DNA of 64,000 nucleotides from Balanoglossus misakiensis (taxonomy: Eukaryota > Hemichordata), in contig JBECUI020000029.1 of NCBI GenBank assembly GCA_040954595.2, forward strand, positions 124,001-188,000, in the 5' to 3' direction. The translations under genes and the position numbers were made by a program. This document shows, in pieces, positions 1 to 14,800 of this stretch (positions are counted from its first letter, which is position 1; each line of letters opens with the position of its first letter). The notes under the pieces were generated by a model. That model saw nothing but the letters and a program-made list of their open reading frames with translations. It was not told the DNA's origin and ran no database searches.

Positions 1-389
1 AGCCGTCCTGCATCAATTATTAATTGTGTACATGCACTAAAGCGCCCTCACTGCTGGGTGTGTTGTATGGTCTTTAACCCTGTTTCAAATTAGAGTACTT
101 TCTGCAATTTCAAGACAGATCTTACGTGCCATTGGAGAGCTCCATTGACTGGTCATTCATACTGTTTTCATTCATTCATTGCGGCATCAATATATTTTAT
201 CTATTCTAGCCAAAGAGCTTGGCACCTGTTGAAATGAACTCATCTGCTGTGGGCCAGTTTATTGGTGGCAGTTGAGCTGAGGAGAGCACCTTCCTTCCCG
301 GCACGCCACCAAGTAAAGTTCCACGCCGCCCACCACAGATGCCAGCATTCATTCATGCGAGTGAGTGTAATTGCAAATTTGCCTATTCT

Positions 390-574
390 AGATCTGTAAT
401 GGAAATGGAGAAAGTACCTTATATTTTCTGTAAAATAGACATTTAATTGGCAAGCCGTCCTGCATCAATTATTAATTGTGTACATGCACTAAAGCGCCCT
501 CACTGCTGGGTGTGTTGTATGGTCTTTAACCCTGTTTCAAATTAGAGTACTTTCTGCAATTTCAAGACAGATCT
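390..574. mobile_element. MITE-like 178 bp insert of the long monomer (representative copy)
   Basis: Long monomers differ from short ones by 178 extra bases between two AGATCT sites. The ends form 28 bp imperfect terminal inverted repeats: 390-417 (AGATCTGT...AGAAAGTAC) pairs with 547-574 (GTACTTTCT...ACAGATCT), with 23 of 28 positions matching. There is no coding capacity. Short monomers lack the block and carry one of several junctions at the same site. Target-site duplication cannot be fixed because the empty site varies. An alternative is that the short form arose by deletion between the AGATCT repeats, but the diverged monomer inside the module (24425-24735) also lacks the block, which favours insertion. 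Confidence 0.65.
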
Positions 575-1617
575 TACGTGCCATTGGAGAGCTCCATTGA
601 CTGGTCATTCATACTGTTTTCATTCATTCATTGCGGCATCAATATATTTTATCTATTCTAGCCAAAGAGCTTGGCACCTGTTGAAATGAACTCATCTGCT
701 GTGGGCCAGTTTATTGGTGGCAGTTGAGCTGAGGAGAGCACCTTCCTTCCCGGCACGCCACCAAGTAAAGTTCCACGCCGCCCACCACAGATGCCAGCAT
801 TCATTCATGCGAGTGAGTGTAATTGCAAATTTGCCTATTCTAGATCTGTAATGGAAATGGAGAAAGTACCTTATATTTTCTGTAAAATAGACATTTAATT
901 GGCAAGCCGTCCTGCATCAATTATTAATTGTGTACATGCACTAAAGCGCCCTCACTGCTGGGTGTGTTGTATGGTCTTTAACCCTGTTTCAAATTAGAGT
1001 ACTTTCTGCAATTTCAAGACAGATCTTACGTGCCATTGGAGAGCTCCATTGACTGGTCATTCATACTGTTTTCATTCATTCATTGCGGCATCAATATATT
1101 TTATCTATTCTAGCCAAAGAGCTTGGCACCTGTTGAAATGAACTCATCTGCTGTGGGCCAGTTTATTGGTGGCAGTTGAGCTGAGGAGAGCACCTTCCTT
1201 CCCGGCACGCCACCAAGTAAAGTTCCACGCCGCCCACCACAGATGCCAGCATTCATTCATGCGAGTGAGTGTAATTGCAAATTTGCCTATTCTAGATCTG
1301 TAATGGAAATGGAGAAAGTACCTTATATTTTCTGTAAAATAGACATTTAATTGGCAAGCCGTCCTGCATCAATTATTAATTGTGTACATGCACTAAAGCG
1401 CCCTCACTGCTGGGTGTGTTGTATGGTCTTTAACCCTGTTTCAAATTAGAGTACTTTCTGCAATTTCAAGACAGATCTTACGTGCCATTGGAGAGCTCCA
1501 TTGACTGGTCATTCATACTGTTTTCATTCATTCATTGCGGCATCAATATATTTTATCTATTCTAGCCAAAGAGCTTGGCACCTGTTGAAATGAACTCATC
1601 TGCTGTGGGCCAGTTTA

Positions 1618-4600
1618 TTGGTGGCAGTTGAGCTGAGGAGAGCACCTTCTTTCCCGGCACGCCACCAAGTAAAGTTCCACGCCGCCCACCACAGATGCCA
1701 GCATTCATTCATGCGAGTGAGTGTAATTGCAAATTTGCCTATTTACGTGCCATTGGAGAGCTCCATTGACTGGTCATTCATACTGTTTTCATTCATTCAT
1801 TGCGGCATCAATATATTTTATCTATTCTAGCCAAAGAGCTTGGCACCTGTTGAAATGAACTCATCTGCTGTGGGCCAGTTTATTGGTGGCAGTTGAGCTG
1901 AGGAGAGCACCTTCCTTCCCGGCACGCCACCAAGTAAAGTTCCACGCCGCCCACCACAGATGCCAGCATTCATTCATGCGAGTGAGTGTAATTGCAAATT
2001 TGCCTATTCTAGATCTGTAATGGAAATGGAGAAAGTACCTTATATTTTCTGTAAAATAGACATTTAATTGGCAAGCCGTCCTGCATCAATTATTAATTGT
2101 GTACATGCACTAAAGCGCCCTCACTGCTGGGTGTGTTGTATGGTCTTTAACCCTGTTTCAAATTAGAGTACTTTCTGCAATTTCAAGACAGATCTTACGT
2201 GCCATTGGAGAGCTCCATTGACTGGTCATTCATACTGTTTTCATTCATTCATTGCGGCATCAATATATTTTATCTATTCTAGCCAAAGAGCTTGGCACCT
2301 GTTGAAATGAACTCATCTGCTGTGGGCCAGTTTATTGGTGGCAGTTGAGCTGAGGAGAGCACCTTCCTTCCCGGCACGCCACCAAGTAAAGTTCCACGCC
2401 GCCCACCACAGATGCCAGCATTCATTCATGCGAGTGAGTGTAATTGCAAATTTGCCTATTCTAGAATTCTTACGTGCCATTGGAGAGCTCCATTGACTGG
2501 TCATTCATACTGTTTTCATTCATTCATTGCGGCATCAATATATTTTATCTATTCTAGCCAAAGAGCTTGGCACCTGTTGAAATGAACTCATCTGCTGTGG
2601 GCCAGTTTATTGGTGGCAGTTGAGCTGAGGAGAGCACCTTCCTTCCCGGCACGCCACCAAGTAAAGTTCCACGCCGCCCACCACAGATGCCAGCATTCAT
2701 TCATGCGAGTGAGTGTAATTGCAAATTTGCCTATTCTAGATCTGTAATGGAAATGGAGAAAGTACCTTATATTTTCTGTAAAATAGACATTTAATTGGCA
2801 AGCCGTCCTGCATCAATTATTAATTGTGTACATGCACTAAAGCGCCCTCACTGCTGGGTGTGTTGTATGGTCTTTAACCCTGTTTCAAATTAGAGTACTT
2901 TCTGCAATTTCAAGACAGATCTTACGTGCCATTGGAGAGCTCCATTGACTGGTCATTCATACTGTTTTCATTCATTCATTGCGGCATCAATATATTTTAT
3001 CTATTCTAGCCAAAGAGCTTGGCACCTGTTGAAATGAACTCATCTGCTGTGGGCCAGTTTATTGGTGGCAGTTGAGCTGAGGAGAGCACCTTCTTTCCCG
3101 GCACGCCACCAAGTAAAGTTCCACGCCGCCCACCACAGATGCCAGCATTCATTCATGCGAGTGAGTGTAATTGCAAATTTGCCTATTCTAGAATCTTACG
3201 TGCCATTGGAGAGCTCCATTGACTGGTCATTCATACTGTTTTCATTCATTCATTGCGGCATCAATATATTTTATCTATTCTAGCCAAAGAGCTTGGCACC
3301 TGTTGAAATGAACTCATCTGCTGTGGGCCAGTTTATTGGTGGCAGTTGAGCTGAGGAGAGCACCTTCTTTCCCGGCACGCCACCAAGTAAAGTTCCACGC
3401 CGCCCACCACAGATGCCAGCATTCATTCATGCGAGTGAGTGTAATTGCAAATTTGCCTATTTACGTGCCATTGGAGAGCTCCATTGACTGGTCATTCATA
3501 CTGTTTTCATTCATTCATTGCGGCATCAATATATTTTATCTATTCTAGCCAAAGAGCTTGGCACCTGTTGAAATGAACTCATCTGCTGTGGGCCAGTTTA
3601 TTGGTGGCAGTTGAGCTGAGGAGAGCACCTTCCTTCCCGGCACGCCACCAAGTAAAGTTCCACGCCGCCCACCACAGATGCCAGCATTCATTCATGCGAG
3701 TGAGTGTAATTGCAAATTTGCCTATTCTAGATCTGTAATGGAAATGGAGAAAGTACCTTATATTTTCTGTAAAATAGACATTTAATTGGCAAGCCGTCCT
3801 GCATCAATTATTAATTGTGTACATGCACTAAAGCGCCCTCACTGCTGGGTGTGTTGTATGGTCTTTAACCCTGTTTCAAATTAGAGTACTTTCTGCAATT
3901 TCAAGACAGATCTTACGTGCCATTGGAGAGCTCCATTGACTGGTCATTCATACTGTTTTCATTCATTCATTGCGGCATCAATATATTTTATCTATTCTAG
4001 CCAAAGAGCTTGGCACCTGTTGAAATGAACTCATCTGCTGTGGGCCAGTTTATTGGTGGCAGTTGAGCTGAGGAGAGCACCTTCTTTCCCGGCACGCCAC
4101 CAAGTAAAGTTCCACGCCGCCCACCACAGATGCCAGCATTCATTCATGCGAGTGAGTGTAATTGCAAATTTGCCTATTCTAGAATCTTACGTGCCATTGG
4201 AGAGCTCCATTGACTGGTCATTCATACTGTTTTCATTCATTCATTGCGGCATCAATATATTTTATCTATTCTAGCCAAAGAGCTTGGCACCTGTTGAAAT
4301 GAACTCATCTGCTGTGGGCCAGTTTATTGGTGGCAGTTGAGCTGAGGAGAGCACCTTCTTTCCCGGCACGCCACCAAGTAAAGTTCCACGCCGCCCACCA
4401 CAGATGCCAGCATTCATTCATGCGAGTGAGTGTAATTGCAAATTTGCCTATTCTAGAATCTTACGTGCCATTGGAGAGCTCCATTGACTGGTCATTCATA
4501 CTGTTTTCATTCATTCATTGCGGCATCAATATATTTTATCTATTCTAGCCAAAGAGCTTGGCACCTGTTGAAATGAACTCATCTGCTGTGGGCCAGTTTA

Positions 4601-7600
4601 TTGGTGGCAGTTGAGCTGAGGAGAGCACCTTCCTTCCCGGCACGCCACCAAGTAAAGTTCCACGCCGCCCACCACAGATGCCAGCATTCATTCATGCGAG
4701 TGAGTGTAATTGCAAATTTGCCTATTCTAGAATCTTACGTGCCATTGGAGAGCTCCATTGACTGGTCATTCATACTGTTTTCATTCATTCATTGCGGCAT
4801 CAATATATTTTATCTATTCTAGCCAAAGAGCTTGGCACCTGTTGAAATGAACTCATCTGCTGTGGGCCAGTTTATTGGTGGCAGTTGAGCTGAGGAGAGC
4901 ACCTTCCTTCCCGGCACGCCACCAAGTAAAGTTCCACGCCGCCCACCACAGATGCCAGCATTCATTCATGCGAGTGAGTGTAATTGCAAATTTGCCTATT
5001 CTAGAATCTTACGTGCCATTGGAGAGCTCCATTGACTGGTCATTCATACTGTTTTCATTCATTCATTGCGGCATCAATATATTTTATCTATTCTAGCCGA
5101 AGAGCTTGGCACCTGTTGAAATGAACTCATCTGCTGTGGGCCAGTTTATTGGTGGCAGTTGAGCTGAGGAGAGCACCTTCCTTCCCGGCACGCCACCAAG
5201 TAAAGTTCCACGCCGCCCACCACAGATGCCAGCATTCATTCATGCGAGTGAGTGTAATTGCAAATTTGCCTATTCTAGATCTGTAATGGAAATGGAGAAA
5301 GTACCTTATATTTTCTGTAAAATAGACATTTAATTGGCAAGCCGTCCTGCATCAATTATTAATTGTGTACATGCACTAAAGCGCCCTCACTGCTGGGTGT
5401 GTTGTATGGTCTTTAACCCTGTTTCAAATTAGAGTACTTTCTGCAATTTCAAGACAGATCTTACGTGCCATTGGAGAGCTCCATTGACTGGTCATTCATA
5501 CTGTTTTCATTCATTCATTGCGGCATCAATATATTTTATCTATTCTAGCCAAAGAGCTTGGCACCTGTTGAAATGAACTCATCTGCTGTGGGCCAGTTTA
5601 TTGGTGGCAGTTGAGCTGAGGAGAGCACCTTCCTTCCCGGCACGCCACCAAGTAAAGTTCCACGCCGCCCACCACAGATGCCAGCATTCATTCATGCGAG
5701 TGAGTGTAATTGCAAATTTGCCTATTCTAGATTCTTACGTGCCATTGGAGAGCTCCATTGACTGGTCATTCATACTGTTTTCATTCATTCATTGCGGCAT
5801 CAATATATTTTATCTATTCTAGCCAAAGAGCTTGGCACCTGTTGAAATGAACTCATCTGCTGTGGGCCAGTTTATTGGTGGCAGTTGAGCTGAGGAGAGC
5901 ACCTTCCTTCCCGGCACGCCACCAAGTAAAGTTCCACGCCGCCCACCACAGATGCCAGCATTCATTCATGCGAGTGAGTGTAATTGCAAATTTGCCTATT
6001 CTAGAATCTTACGTGCCATTGGAGAGCTCCATTGACTGGTCATTCATACTGTTTTCATTCATTCATTGCGGCATCAATATATTTTATCTATTCTAGCCAA
6101 AGAGCTTGGCACCTGTTGAAATGAACTCATCTGCTGTGGGCCAGTTTATTGGTGGCAGTTGAGCTGAGGAGAGCACCTTCCTTCCCGGCACGCCACCAAG
6201 TAAAGTTCCACGCCGCCCACCACAGATGCCAGCATTCATTCATGCGAGTGAGTGTAATTGCAAATTTGCCTATTCTAGATCTGTAATGGAAATGGAGAAA
6301 GTACCTTATATTTTCTGTAAAATAGACATTTAATTGGCAAGCCGTCCTGCATCAATTATTAATTGTGTACATGCACTAAAGCGCCCTCACTGCTGGGTGT
6401 GTTGTATGGTCTTTAACCCTGTTTCAAATTAGAGTACTTTCTGCAATTTCAAGACAGATCTTACGTGCCATTGGAGAGCTCCATTGACTGGTCATTCATA
6501 CTGTTTTCATTCATTCATTGCGGCATCAATATATTTTATCTATTCTAGCCAAAGAGCTTGGCACCTGTTGAAATGAACTCATCTGCTGTGGGCCAGTTTA
6601 TTGGTGGCAGTTGAGCTGAGGAGAGCACCTTCCTTCCCGGCACGCCACCAAGTAAAGTTCCACGCCGCCCACCACAGATGCCAGCATTCATTCATGCGAG
6701 TGAGTGTAATTGCAAATTTGCCTATTCTAGATCTGTAATGGAAATGGAGAAAGTACCTTATATTTTCTGTAAAATAGACATTTAATTGGCAAGCCGTCCT
6801 GCATCAATTATTAATTGTGTACATGCACTAAAGCGCCCTCACTGCTGGGTGTGTTGTATGGTCTTTAACCCTGTTTCAAATTAGAGTACTTTCTGCAATT
6901 TCAAGACAGATCTTACGTGCCATTGGAGAGCTCCATTGACTGGTCATTCATACTGTTTTCATTCATTCATTGCGGCATCAATATATTTTATCTATTCTAG
7001 CCAAAGAGCTTGGCACCTGTTGAAATGAACTCATCTGCTGTGGGCCAGTTTATTGGTGGCAGTTGAGCTGAGGAGAGCACCTTCCTTCCCGGCACGCCAC
7101 CAAGTAAAGTTCCACGCCGCCCACCACAGATGCCAGCATTCATTCATGCGAGTGAGTGTAATTGCAAATTTGCCTATTCTAGATCTGTAATGGAAATGGA
7201 GAAAGTACCTTATATTTTCTGTAAAATAGACATTTAATTGGCAAGCCGTCCTGCATCAATTATTAATTGTGTACATGCACTAAAGCGCCCTCACTGCTGG
7301 GTGTGTTGTATGGTCTTTAACCCTGTTTCAAATTAGAGTACTTTCTGCAATTTCAAGACAGATCTTACGTGCCATTGGAGAGCTCCATTGACTGGTCATT
7401 CATACTGTTTTCATTCATTCATTGCGGCATCAATATATTTTATCTATTCTAGCCAAAGAGCTTGGCACCTGTTGAAATGAACTCATCTGCTGTGGGCCAG
7501 TTTATTGGTGGCAGTTGAGCTGAGGAGAGCACCTTCCTTCCCGGCACGCCACCAAGTAAAGTTCCACGCCGCCCACCACAGATGCCAGCATTCATTCATG

Positions 7601-8860
7601 CGAGTGAGTGTAATTGCAAATTTGCCTATTCTAGATCTGTAATGGAAATGGAGAAAGTACCTTATATTTTCTGTAAAATAGACATTTAATTGGCAAGCCG
7701 TCCTGCATCAATTATTAATTGTGTACATGCACTAAAGCGCCCTCACTGCTGGGTGTGTTGTATGGTCTTTAACCCTGTTTCAAATTAGAGTACTTTCTGC
7801 AATTTCAAGACAGATCTTACGTGCCATTGGAGAGCTCCATTGACTGGTCATTCATACTGTTTTCATTCATTCATTGCGGCATCAATATATTTTATCTATT
7901 CTAGCCAAAGAGCTTGGCACCTGTTGAAATGAACTCATCTGCTGTGGGCCAGTTTATTGGTGGCAGTTGAGCTGAGGAGAGCACCTTCCTTCCCGGCACG
8001 CCACCAAGTAAAGTTCCACGCCGCCCACCACAGATGCCAGCATTCATTCATGCGAGTGAGTGTAATTGCAAATTTGCCTATTCTAGATCTGTAATGGAAA
8101 TGGAGAAAGTACCTTATATTTTCTGTAAAATAGACATTTAATTGGCAAGCCGTCCTGCATCAATTATTAATTGTGTACATGCACTAAAGCGCCCTCACTG
8201 CTGGGTGTGTTGTATGGTCTTTAACCCTGTTTCAAATTAGAGTACTTTCTGCAATTTCAAGACAGATCTTACGTGCCATTGGAGAGCTCCATTGACTGGT
8301 CATTCATACTGTTTTCATTCATTCATTGCGGCATCAATATATTTTATCTATTCTAGCCAAAGAGCTTGGCACCTGTTGAAATGAACTCATCTGCTGTGGG
8401 CCAGTTTATTGGTGGCAGTTGAGCTGAGGAGAGCACCTTCCTTCCCGGCACGCCACCAAGTAAAGTTCCACGCCGCCCACCACAGATGCCAGCATTCATT
8501 CATGCGAGTGAGTGTAATTGCAAATTTGCCTATTCTAGATCTGTAATGGAAATGGAGAAAGTACCTTATATTTTCTGTAAAATAGACATTTAATTGGCAA
8601 GCCGTCCTGCATCAATTATTAATTGTGTACATGCACTAAAGCGCCCTCACTGCTGGGTGTGTTGTATGGTCTTTAACCCTGTTTCAAATTAGAGTACTTT
8701 CTGCAATTTCAAGACAGATCTTACGTGCCATTGGAGAGCTCCATTGACTGGTCATTCATACTGTTTTCATTCATTCATTGCGGCATCAATATATTTTATC
8801 TATTCTAGCCAAAGAGCTTGGCACCTGTTGAAATGAACTCATCTGCTGTGGGCCAGTTTA
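1618..8860. repeat. Higher-order repeat unit, 7243 bp, first complete copy
   Basis: Twenty monomers in fixed order: 265, 452, 275, 452, 274, 265, 452, 274 x4, 452, 274 x2, 452 x6; the sum is 7243 bp. The order was derived from monomer start positions and from diagnostic junction variants (CCTATTTACG for 265, CTAGAATTCTTACG for 275, CTAGATTCTTACG for the 274 at 5601). Confidence 0.9.
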
Positions 8861-11800
8861 TTGGTGGCAGTTGAGCTGAGGAGAGCACCTTCTTTCCCGG
8901 CACGCCACCAAGTAAAGTTCCACGCCGCCCACCACAGATGCCAGCATTCATTCATGCGAGTGAGTGTAATTGCAAATTTGCCTATTTACGTGCCATTGGA
9001 GAGCTCCATTGACTGGTCATTCATACTGTTTTCATTCATTCATTGCGGCATCAATATATTTTATCTATTCTAGCCAAAGAGCTTGGCACCTGTTGAAATG
9101 AACTCATCTGCTGTGGGCCAGTTTATTGGTGGCAGTTGAGCTGAGGAGAGCACCTTCCTTCCCGGCACGCCACCAAGTAAAGTTCCACGCCGCCCACCAC
9201 AGATGCCAGCATTCATTCATGCGAGTGAGTGTAATTGCAAATTTGCCTATTCTAGATCTGTAATGGAAATGGAGAAAGTACCTTATATTTTCTGTAAAAT
9301 AGACATTTAATTGGCAAGCCGTCCTGCATCAATTATTAATTGTGTACATGCACTAAAGCGCCCTCACTGCTGGGTGTGTTGTATGGTCTTTAACCCTGTT
9401 TCAAATTAGAGTACTTTCTGCAATTTCAAGACAGATCTTACGTGCCATTGGAGAGCTCCATTGACTGGTCATTCATACTGTTTTCATTCATTCATTGCGG
9501 CATCAATATATTTTATCTATTCTAGCCAAAGAGCTTGGCACCTGTTGAAATGAACTCATCTGCTGTGGGCCAGTTTATTGGTGGCAGTTGAGCTGAGGAG
9601 AGCACCTTCCTTCCCGGCACGCCACCAAGTAAAGTTCCACGCCGCCCACCACAGATGCCAGCATTCATTCATGCGAGTGAGTGTAATTGCAAATTTGCCT
9701 ATTCTAGAATTCTTACGTGCCATTGGAGAGCTCCATTGACTGGTCATTCATACTGTTTTCATTCATTCATTGCGGCATCAATATATTTTATCTATTCTAG
9801 CCAAAGAGCTTGGCACCTGTTGAAATGAACTCATCTGCTGTGGGCCAGTTTATTGGTGGCAGTTGAGCTGAGGAGAGCACCTTCCTTCCCGGCACGCCAC
9901 CAAGTAAAGTTCCACGCCGCCCACCACAGATGCCAGCATTCATTCATGCGAGTGAGTGTAATTGCAAATTTGCCTATTCTAGATCTGTAATGGAAATGGA
10001 GAAAGTACCTTATATTTTCTGTAAAATAGACATTTAATTGGCAAGCCGTCCTGCATCAATTATTAATTGTGTACATGCACTAAAGCGCCCTCACTGCTGG
10101 GTGTGTTGTATGGTCTTTAACCCTGTTTCAAATTAGAGTACTTTCTGCAATTTCAAGACAGATCTTACGTGCCATTGGAGAGCTCCATTGACTGGTCATT
10201 CATACTGTTTTCATTCATTCATTGCGGCATCAATATATTTTATCTATTCTAGCCAAAGAGCTTGGCACCTGTTGAAATGAACTCATCTGCTGTGGGCCAG
10301 TTTATTGGTGGCAGTTGAGCTGAGGAGAGCACCTTCTTTCCCGGCACGCCACCAAGTAAAGTTCCACGCCGCCCACCACAGATGCCAGCATTCATTCATG
10401 CGAGTGAGTGTAATTGCAAATTTGCCTATTCTAGAATCTTACGTGCCATTGGAGAGCTCCATTGACTGGTCATTCATACTGTTTTCATTCATTCATTGCG
10501 GCATCAATATATTTTATCTATTCTAGCCAAAGAGCTTGGCACCTGTTGAAATGAACTCATCTGCTGTGGGCCAGTTTATTGGTGGCAGTTGAGCTGAGGA
10601 GAGCACCTTCTTTCCCGGCACGCCACCAAGTAAAGTTCCACGCCGCCCACCACAGATGCCAGCATTCATTCATGCGAGTGAGTGTAATTGCAAATTTGCC
10701 TATTTACGTGCCATTGGAGAGCTCCATTGACTGGTCATTCATACTGTTTTCATTCATTCATTGCGGCATCAATATATTTTATCTATTCTAGCCAAAGAGC
10801 TTGGCACCTGTTGAAATGAACTCATCTGCTGTGGGCCAGTTTATTGGTGGCAGTTGAGCTGAGGAGAGCACCTTCCTTCCCGGCACGCCACCAAGTAAAG
10901 TTCCACGCCGCCCACCACAGATGCCAGCATTCATTCATGCGAGTGAGTGTAATTGCAAATTTGCCTATTCTAGATCTGTAATGGAAATGGAGAAAGTACC
11001 TTATATTTTCTGTAAAATAGACATTTAATTGGCAAGCCGTCCTGCATCAATTATTAATTGTGTACATGCACTAAAGCGCCCTCACTGCTGGGTGTGTTGT
11101 ATGGTCTTTAACCCTGTTTCAAATTAGAGTACTTTCTGCAATTTCAAGACAGATCTTACGTGCCATTGGAGAGCTCCATTGACTGGTCATTCATACTGTT
11201 TTCATTCATTCATTGCGGCATCAATATATTTTATCTATTCTAGCCAAAGAGCTTGGCACCTGTTGAAATGAACTCATCTGCTGTGGGCCAGTTTATTGGT
11301 GGCAGTTGAGCTGAGGAGAGCACCTTCTTTCCCGGCACGCCACCAAGTAAAGTTCCACGCCGCCCACCACAGATGCCAGCATTCATTCATGCGAGTGAGT
11401 GTAATTGCAAATTTGCCTATTCTAGAATCTTACGTGCCATTGGAGAGCTCCATTGACTGGTCATTCATACTGTTTTCATTCATTCATTGCGGCATCAATA
11501 TATTTTATCTATTCTAGCCAAAGAGCTTGGCACCTGTTGAAATGAACTCATCTGCTGTGGGCCAGTTTATTGGTGGCAGTTGAGCTGAGGAGAGCACCTT
11601 CTTTCCCGGCACGCCACCAAGTAAAGTTCCACGCCGCCCACCACAGATGCCAGCATTCATTCATGCGAGTGAGTGTAATTGCAAATTTGCCTATTCTAGA
11701 ATCTTACGTGCCATTGGAGAGCTCCATTGACTGGTCATTCATACTGTTTTCATTCATTCATTGCGGCATCAATATATTTTATCTATTCTAGCCAAAGAGC

Positions 11801-14800
11801 TTGGCACCTGTTGAAATGAACTCATCTGCTGTGGGCCAGTTTATTGGTGGCAGTTGAGCTGAGGAGAGCACCTTCCTTCCCGGCACGCCACCAAGTAAAG
11901 TTCCACGCCGCCCACCACAGATGCCAGCATTCATTCATGCGAGTGAGTGTAATTGCAAATTTGCCTATTCTAGAATCTTACGTGCCATTGGAGAGCTCCA
12001 TTGACTGGTCATTCATACTGTTTTCATTCATTCATTGCGGCATCAATATATTTTATCTATTCTAGCCAAAGAGCTTGGCACCTGTTGAAATGAACTCATC
12101 TGCTGTGGGCCAGTTTATTGGTGGCAGTTGAGCTGAGGAGAGCACCTTCCTTCCCGGCACGCCACCAAGTAAAGTTCCACGCCGCCCACCACAGATGCCA
12201 GCATTCATTCATGCGAGTGAGTGTAATTGCAAATTTGCCTATTCTAGAATCTTACGTGCCATTGGAGAGCTCCATTGACTGGTCATTCATACTGTTTTCA
12301 TTCATTCATTGCGGCATCAATATATTTTATCTATTCTAGCCGAAGAGCTTGGCACCTGTTGAAATGAACTCATCTGCTGTGGGCCAGTTTATTGGTGGCA
12401 GTTGAGCTGAGGAGAGCACCTTCCTTCCCGGCACGCCACCAAGTAAAGTTCCACGCCGCCCACCACAGATGCCAGCATTCATTCATGCGAGTGAGTGTAA
12501 TTGCAAATTTGCCTATTCTAGATCTGTAATGGAAATGGAGAAAGTACCTTATATTTTCTGTAAAATAGACATTTAATTGGCAAGCCGTCCTGCATCAATT
12601 ATTAATTGTGTACATGCACTAAAGCGCCCTCACTGCTGGGTGTGTTGTATGGTCTTTAACCCTGTTTCAAATTAGAGTACTTTCTGCAATTTCAAGACAG
12701 ATCTTACGTGCCATTGGAGAGCTCCATTGACTGGTCATTCATACTGTTTTCATTCATTCATTGCGGCATCAATATATTTTATCTATTCTAGCCAAAGAGC
12801 TTGGCACCTGTTGAAATGAACTCATCTGCTGTGGGCCAGTTTATTGGTGGCAGTTGAGCTGAGGAGAGCACCTTCCTTCCCGGCACGCCACCAAGTAAAG
12901 TTCCACGCCGCCCACCACAGATGCCAGCATTCATTCATGCGAGTGAGTGTAATTGCAAATTTGCCTATTCTAGATTCTTACGTGCCATTGGAGAGCTCCA
13001 TTGACTGGTCATTCATACTGTTTTCATTCATTCATTGCGGCATCAATATATTTTATCTATTCTAGCCAAAGAGCTTGGCACCTGTTGAAATGAACTCATC
13101 TGCTGTGGGCCAGTTTATTGGTGGCAGTTGAGCTGAGGAGAGCACCTTCCTTCCCGGCACGCCACCAAGTAAAGTTCCACGCCGCCCACCACAGATGCCA
13201 GCATTCATTCATGCGAGTGAGTGTAATTGCAAATTTGCCTATTCTAGAATCTTACGTGCCATTGGAGAGCTCCATTGACTGGTCATTCATACTGTTTTCA
13301 TTCATTCATTGCGGCATCAATATATTTTATCTATTCTAGCCAAAGAGCTTGGCACCTGTTGAAATGAACTCATCTGCTGTGGGCCAGTTTATTGGTGGCA
13401 GTTGAGCTGAGGAGAGCACCTTCCTTCCCGGCACGCCACCAAGTAAAGTTCCACGCCGCCCACCACAGATGCCAGCATTCATTCATGCGAGTGAGTGTAA
13501 TTGCAAATTTGCCTATTCTAGATCTGTAATGGAAATGGAGAAAGTACCTTATATTTTCTGTAAAATAGACATTTAATTGGCAAGCCGTCCTGCATCAATT
13601 ATTAATTGTGTACATGCACTAAAGCGCCCTCACTGCTGGGTGTGTTGTATGGTCTTTAACCCTGTTTCAAATTAGAGTACTTTCTGCAATTTCAAGACAG
13701 ATCTTACGTGCCATTGGAGAGCTCCATTGACTGGTCATTCATACTGTTTTCATTCATTCATTGCGGCATCAATATATTTTATCTATTCTAGCCAAAGAGC
13801 TTGGCACCTGTTGAAATGAACTCATCTGCTGTGGGCCAGTTTATTGGTGGCAGTTGAGCTGAGGAGAGCACCTTCCTTCCCGGCACGCCACCAAGTAAAG
13901 TTCCACGCCGCCCACCACAGATGCCAGCATTCATTCATGCGAGTGAGTGTAATTGCAAATTTGCCTATTCTAGATCTGTAATGGAAATGGAGAAAGTACC
14001 TTATATTTTCTGTAAAATAGACATTTAATTGGCAAGCCGTCCTGCATCAATTATTAATTGTGTACATGCACTAAAGCGCCCTCACTGCTGGGTGTGTTGT
14101 ATGGTCTTTAACCCTGTTTCAAATTAGAGTACTTTCTGCAATTTCAAGACAGATCTTACGTGCCATTGGAGAGCTCCATTGACTGGTCATTCATACTGTT
14201 TTCATTCATTCATTGCGGCATCAATATATTTTATCTATTCTAGCCAAAGAGCTTGGCACCTGTTGAAATGAACTCATCTGCTGTGGGCCAGTTTATTGGT
14301 GGCAGTTGAGCTGAGGAGAGCACCTTCCTTCCCGGCACGCCACCAAGTAAAGTTCCACGCCGCCCACCACAGATGCCAGCATTCATTCATGCGAGTGAGT
14401 GTAATTGCAAATTTGCCTATTCTAGATCTGTAATGGAAATGGAGAAAGTACCTTATATTTTCTGTAAAATAGACATTTAATTGGCAAGCCGTCCTGCATC
14501 AATTATTAATTGTGTACATGCACTAAAGCGCCCTCACTGCTGGGTGTGTTGTATGGTCTTTAACCCTGTTTCAAATTAGAGTACTTTCTGCAATTTCAAG
14601 ACAGATCTTACGTGCCATTGGAGAGCTCCATTGACTGGTCATTCATACTGTTTTCATTCATTCATTGCGGCATCAATATATTTTATCTATTCTAGCCAAA
14701 GAGCTTGGCACCTGTTGAAATGAACTCATCTGCTGTGGGCCAGTTTATTGGTGGCAGTTGAGCTGAGGAGAGCACCTTCCTTCCCGGCACGCCACCAAGT

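Noticed and set aside
3062-3283. Repeated 70-73 codon open frames in short monomers (also minus-strand 63-codon frames)
   Set aside because: They start at TTG rather than ATG, occur only because short monomers lack the stop brought by the 178 bp insert, show no domain, and are not preserved in the diverged monomer of the module. The minus-strand frames occur only in the 275 bp variant.
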